From Pedobacter sp. MC2016-15 (lineage in GTDB: Bacteria > Bacteroidota > Bacteroidia > Sphingobacteriales > Sphingobacteriaceae): a stretch of DNA of 64,000 bases. The notes beneath the pieces are model-generated. The model searched no databases and was not told where the DNA came from. It worked only from the letters and a program-made list of their open reading frames with translations. The stretch covers positions 434,001 through 498,000 of the forward strand of contig NZ_JAPIVS010000003.1 in assembly GCF_026239695.1 (NCBI RefSeq). Direction: 5' to 3'. Position 1 is the first letter of the stretch. Every line of letters starts with the position of its first letter. Shown one piece after another: positions 62,900 through 64,000 of this stretch. A program made the position numbers and the translations under genes.

Positions 62900-63817
62900 A
62901 TGGAGTTTGGAAAAGTAAGACCTGAAGACGTTCCGTCAATCAACTTTAAGTTACCTGAAGACGGGCAGCAAAATTCAAAAGTATTAAATAAAAAAAATGA
63001 GGCCACTGCAGATATCTTTATTGGCTGTGCCAAATGGAGCTTACCGGAATGGGTAGGCTTTCTTTATCCGCTTAAAACTAAAGCCGCGAATTTTCTGCCT
63101 GAGTATGCCAGGCACTTTAATTCTATTGAATTAAATGCTGCGTATTACAAGATCCCCAGTATTGAAACTGTACGGAAATGGCAGAAACAAGCTGCGGGAA
63201 ATGCGAAAAACGGCTTTTTGTTTTGCCCGAAGTTCCCTGAAACGATCAGTCACCATAAGCGGTTAAAAGGAGCTGAAAGTGCTACAGATGAGTTTCTTGC
63301 CTCTGTTGTGGAGTTTGGGGAAAGTCTGGGGCCTTGCTTTCTGCAGATGAGCGATAGCTTTGGCCCTAACAGTTTAAGTACGCTCGCTGATTTTCTCCGC
63401 TCTCTGCCAGAAGACCTGAATGTGTTTACGGAGTTAAGGAATGAGGAATGGTTTTCAGATCCTTCATACCGCAAACAGGTATTTGAACTTTTCAGCAGTT
63501 TACATGATGGTGCCGTGATTACTGATGTAGCCGGCCGAAGAGATGTTTTGCATATGGAAGTAACTATTCCCGAGGTTTTTATCAGGTTCATTGGCAACGG
63601 GGCAGCCTTCAGGGAGGCCGATTATGCACGGATTGATGCCTGGGCAGAGCGTATCAAAACCTGGCAGGACAGGGGGCTGAAAAAGGTCTATTTCTTTTTG
63701 CACCAGCATGACGAGCTTGAATCTGTTCGTCTGGCTGCTCATACAGTAAAATCCTTCAATCAAACATTGGGAAGTCAAATTCCGGAAATACAGTTGCAGC
63801 CCAGCTTATTTATTTGA
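62900..63817 (+). CDS. DUF72 domain-containing protein
   Basis: A 305-residue TIM-barrel-like protein of the DUF72/YecE family. Typical segments are IFIGCAKWSLPEWVGFLYP near the start, ARHFNSIELNAAYYKIPS, FCPKFPETISHHKRLKG, LGPCFLQMSDSFGPN and VFTELRNEEWF. The function is unknown; the fold suggests a sugar- or phosphate-related isomerase or nuclease. The ATG at 62900 is preferred to a TTG at 62885. It stands alone after the protease terminator. Confidence 0.88.
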   Translation: MEFGKVRPEDVPSINFKLPEDGQQNSKVLNKKNEATADIFIGCAKWSLPEWVGFLYPLKTKAANFLPEYARHFNSIELNAAYYKIPSIETVRKWQKQAAGNAKNGFLFCPKFPETISHHKRLKGAESATDEFLASVVEFGESLGPCFLQMSDSFGPNSLSTLADFLRSLPEDLNVFTELRNEEWFSDPSYRKQVFELFSSLHDGAVITDVAGRRDVLHMEVTIPEVFIRFIGNGAAFREADYARIDAWAERIKTWQDRGLKKVYFFLHQHDELESVRLAAHTVKSFNQTLGSQIPEIQLQPSLFI

Positions 63818-63977
63818 CATCAGCGAAATATCTACTATATTAGTAGTCTTATAAGCGGTGTCACCGGTTTTGGGAGTCAATAATTGTGTTTGCCAACTGA
63901 ATTGTTGCTGCTTTTGAATAGGTCGCCTGTAAGTTAAATAAATAATATCCAGGTATTTTAAATTAAATAAGAAGACT

Positions 63978-64000
63978 ATGAGTATCAGAATCGGAGATGT
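63978..64000 (+). CDS. Start of a probable peroxiredoxin (truncated by window end)
   Basis: Eight codons are visible, beginning MSIRIGDV. This opening is typical of 1-Cys peroxiredoxins of the AhpC/TSA superfamily (MS-I/L-R-I/L-GD). Only the start is in the window, so the assignment is weak. Confidence 0.35.

Overview
The window looks like chromosomal DNA of a Bacteroidota bacterium, most likely Sphingobacteriaceae and Pedobacter-like. The evidence is lineage hallmarks rather than a database match: a fused MurF-alanine racemase, a short 286-residue primary sigma factor, a type III glutamine synthetase, an Oar-type and a siderophore-type TonB-dependent receptor, a Bacteroidota-style TonB, almost no Shine-Dalgarno sequences, and promoters of the TTG-N19-21-TAnnTTTG type. 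I see no rRNA, CRISPR array, prophage, insertion sequence or replication origin. Most of the window is core housekeeping sequence.

Layout. 1-3.5 kb: the end of a membrane protein, a family 2 glycosyltransferase and a siderophore-type receptor. 3.6-9.2 kb: tRNA-Leu(CAG), a small lipoprotein, a flavin monooxygenase and an aldo/keto reductase, a three-gene run (DUF2147, BNR-repeat protein, SelW-like protein), and a tandemly duplicated tRNA-Gly/tRNA-Leu cassette. 9.2-17.4 kb: recX, murF-alr, a DUF502 protein, a LOG-family protein, a sodium:solute symporter, recR, a short-chain dehydrogenase and an esterase. 17.5-21.4 kb: a trpD-trpF-trpB-trpA operon behind a complete leader-peptide attenuator. 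21.4-25.3 kb: a Sua5-type protein, asnS, a probable small RNA and sucC. 25.4-34.9 kb: a LolD-like ATPase with two unusual small partners, an S41 and an M28 peptidase, the primary sigma factor, a barrel protein, a phosphoesterase, a metallo-hydrolase and lpd. 35-45 kb: an Oar-like receptor and a TetR-TolC-AcrA-AcrB efflux operon. 45-54 kb: an esterase, purM, glutamine synthetase III, TonB, a VOC protein, trmN6-like, a YfcE-like phosphoesterase, fbp and rnhA. 54-64 kb: tRNA-His, a second small-RNA candidate, ubiX, mtaB, lgt, an inositol-phosphatase-like gene, a NifU-domain gene, purB, a small lipoprotein, an ECF sigma factor with a membrane protease, a DUF72 gene and the first codons of a probable peroxiredoxin.

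How parts work together. The trp leader encodes a 15-residue peptide with three consecutive Trp codons, followed by mutually exclusive antiterminator and terminator hairpins, so trpDFBA is probably controlled by tryptophan through ribosome stalling. The ECF sigma gene at 61.1 kb is followed six bases later by a protein that joins an anti-sigma-like cytoplasmic segment, one membrane span and a trypsin-like protease with an intact His-Asp-Ser triad. This looks like a sigma/regulator pair in which the regulator carries its own periplasmic protease, and it is the best candidate here for a poorly described system. Several genes have a TAnnTTTG box ending three or four bases before the start codon, which suggests leaderless or nearly leaderless mRNAs.
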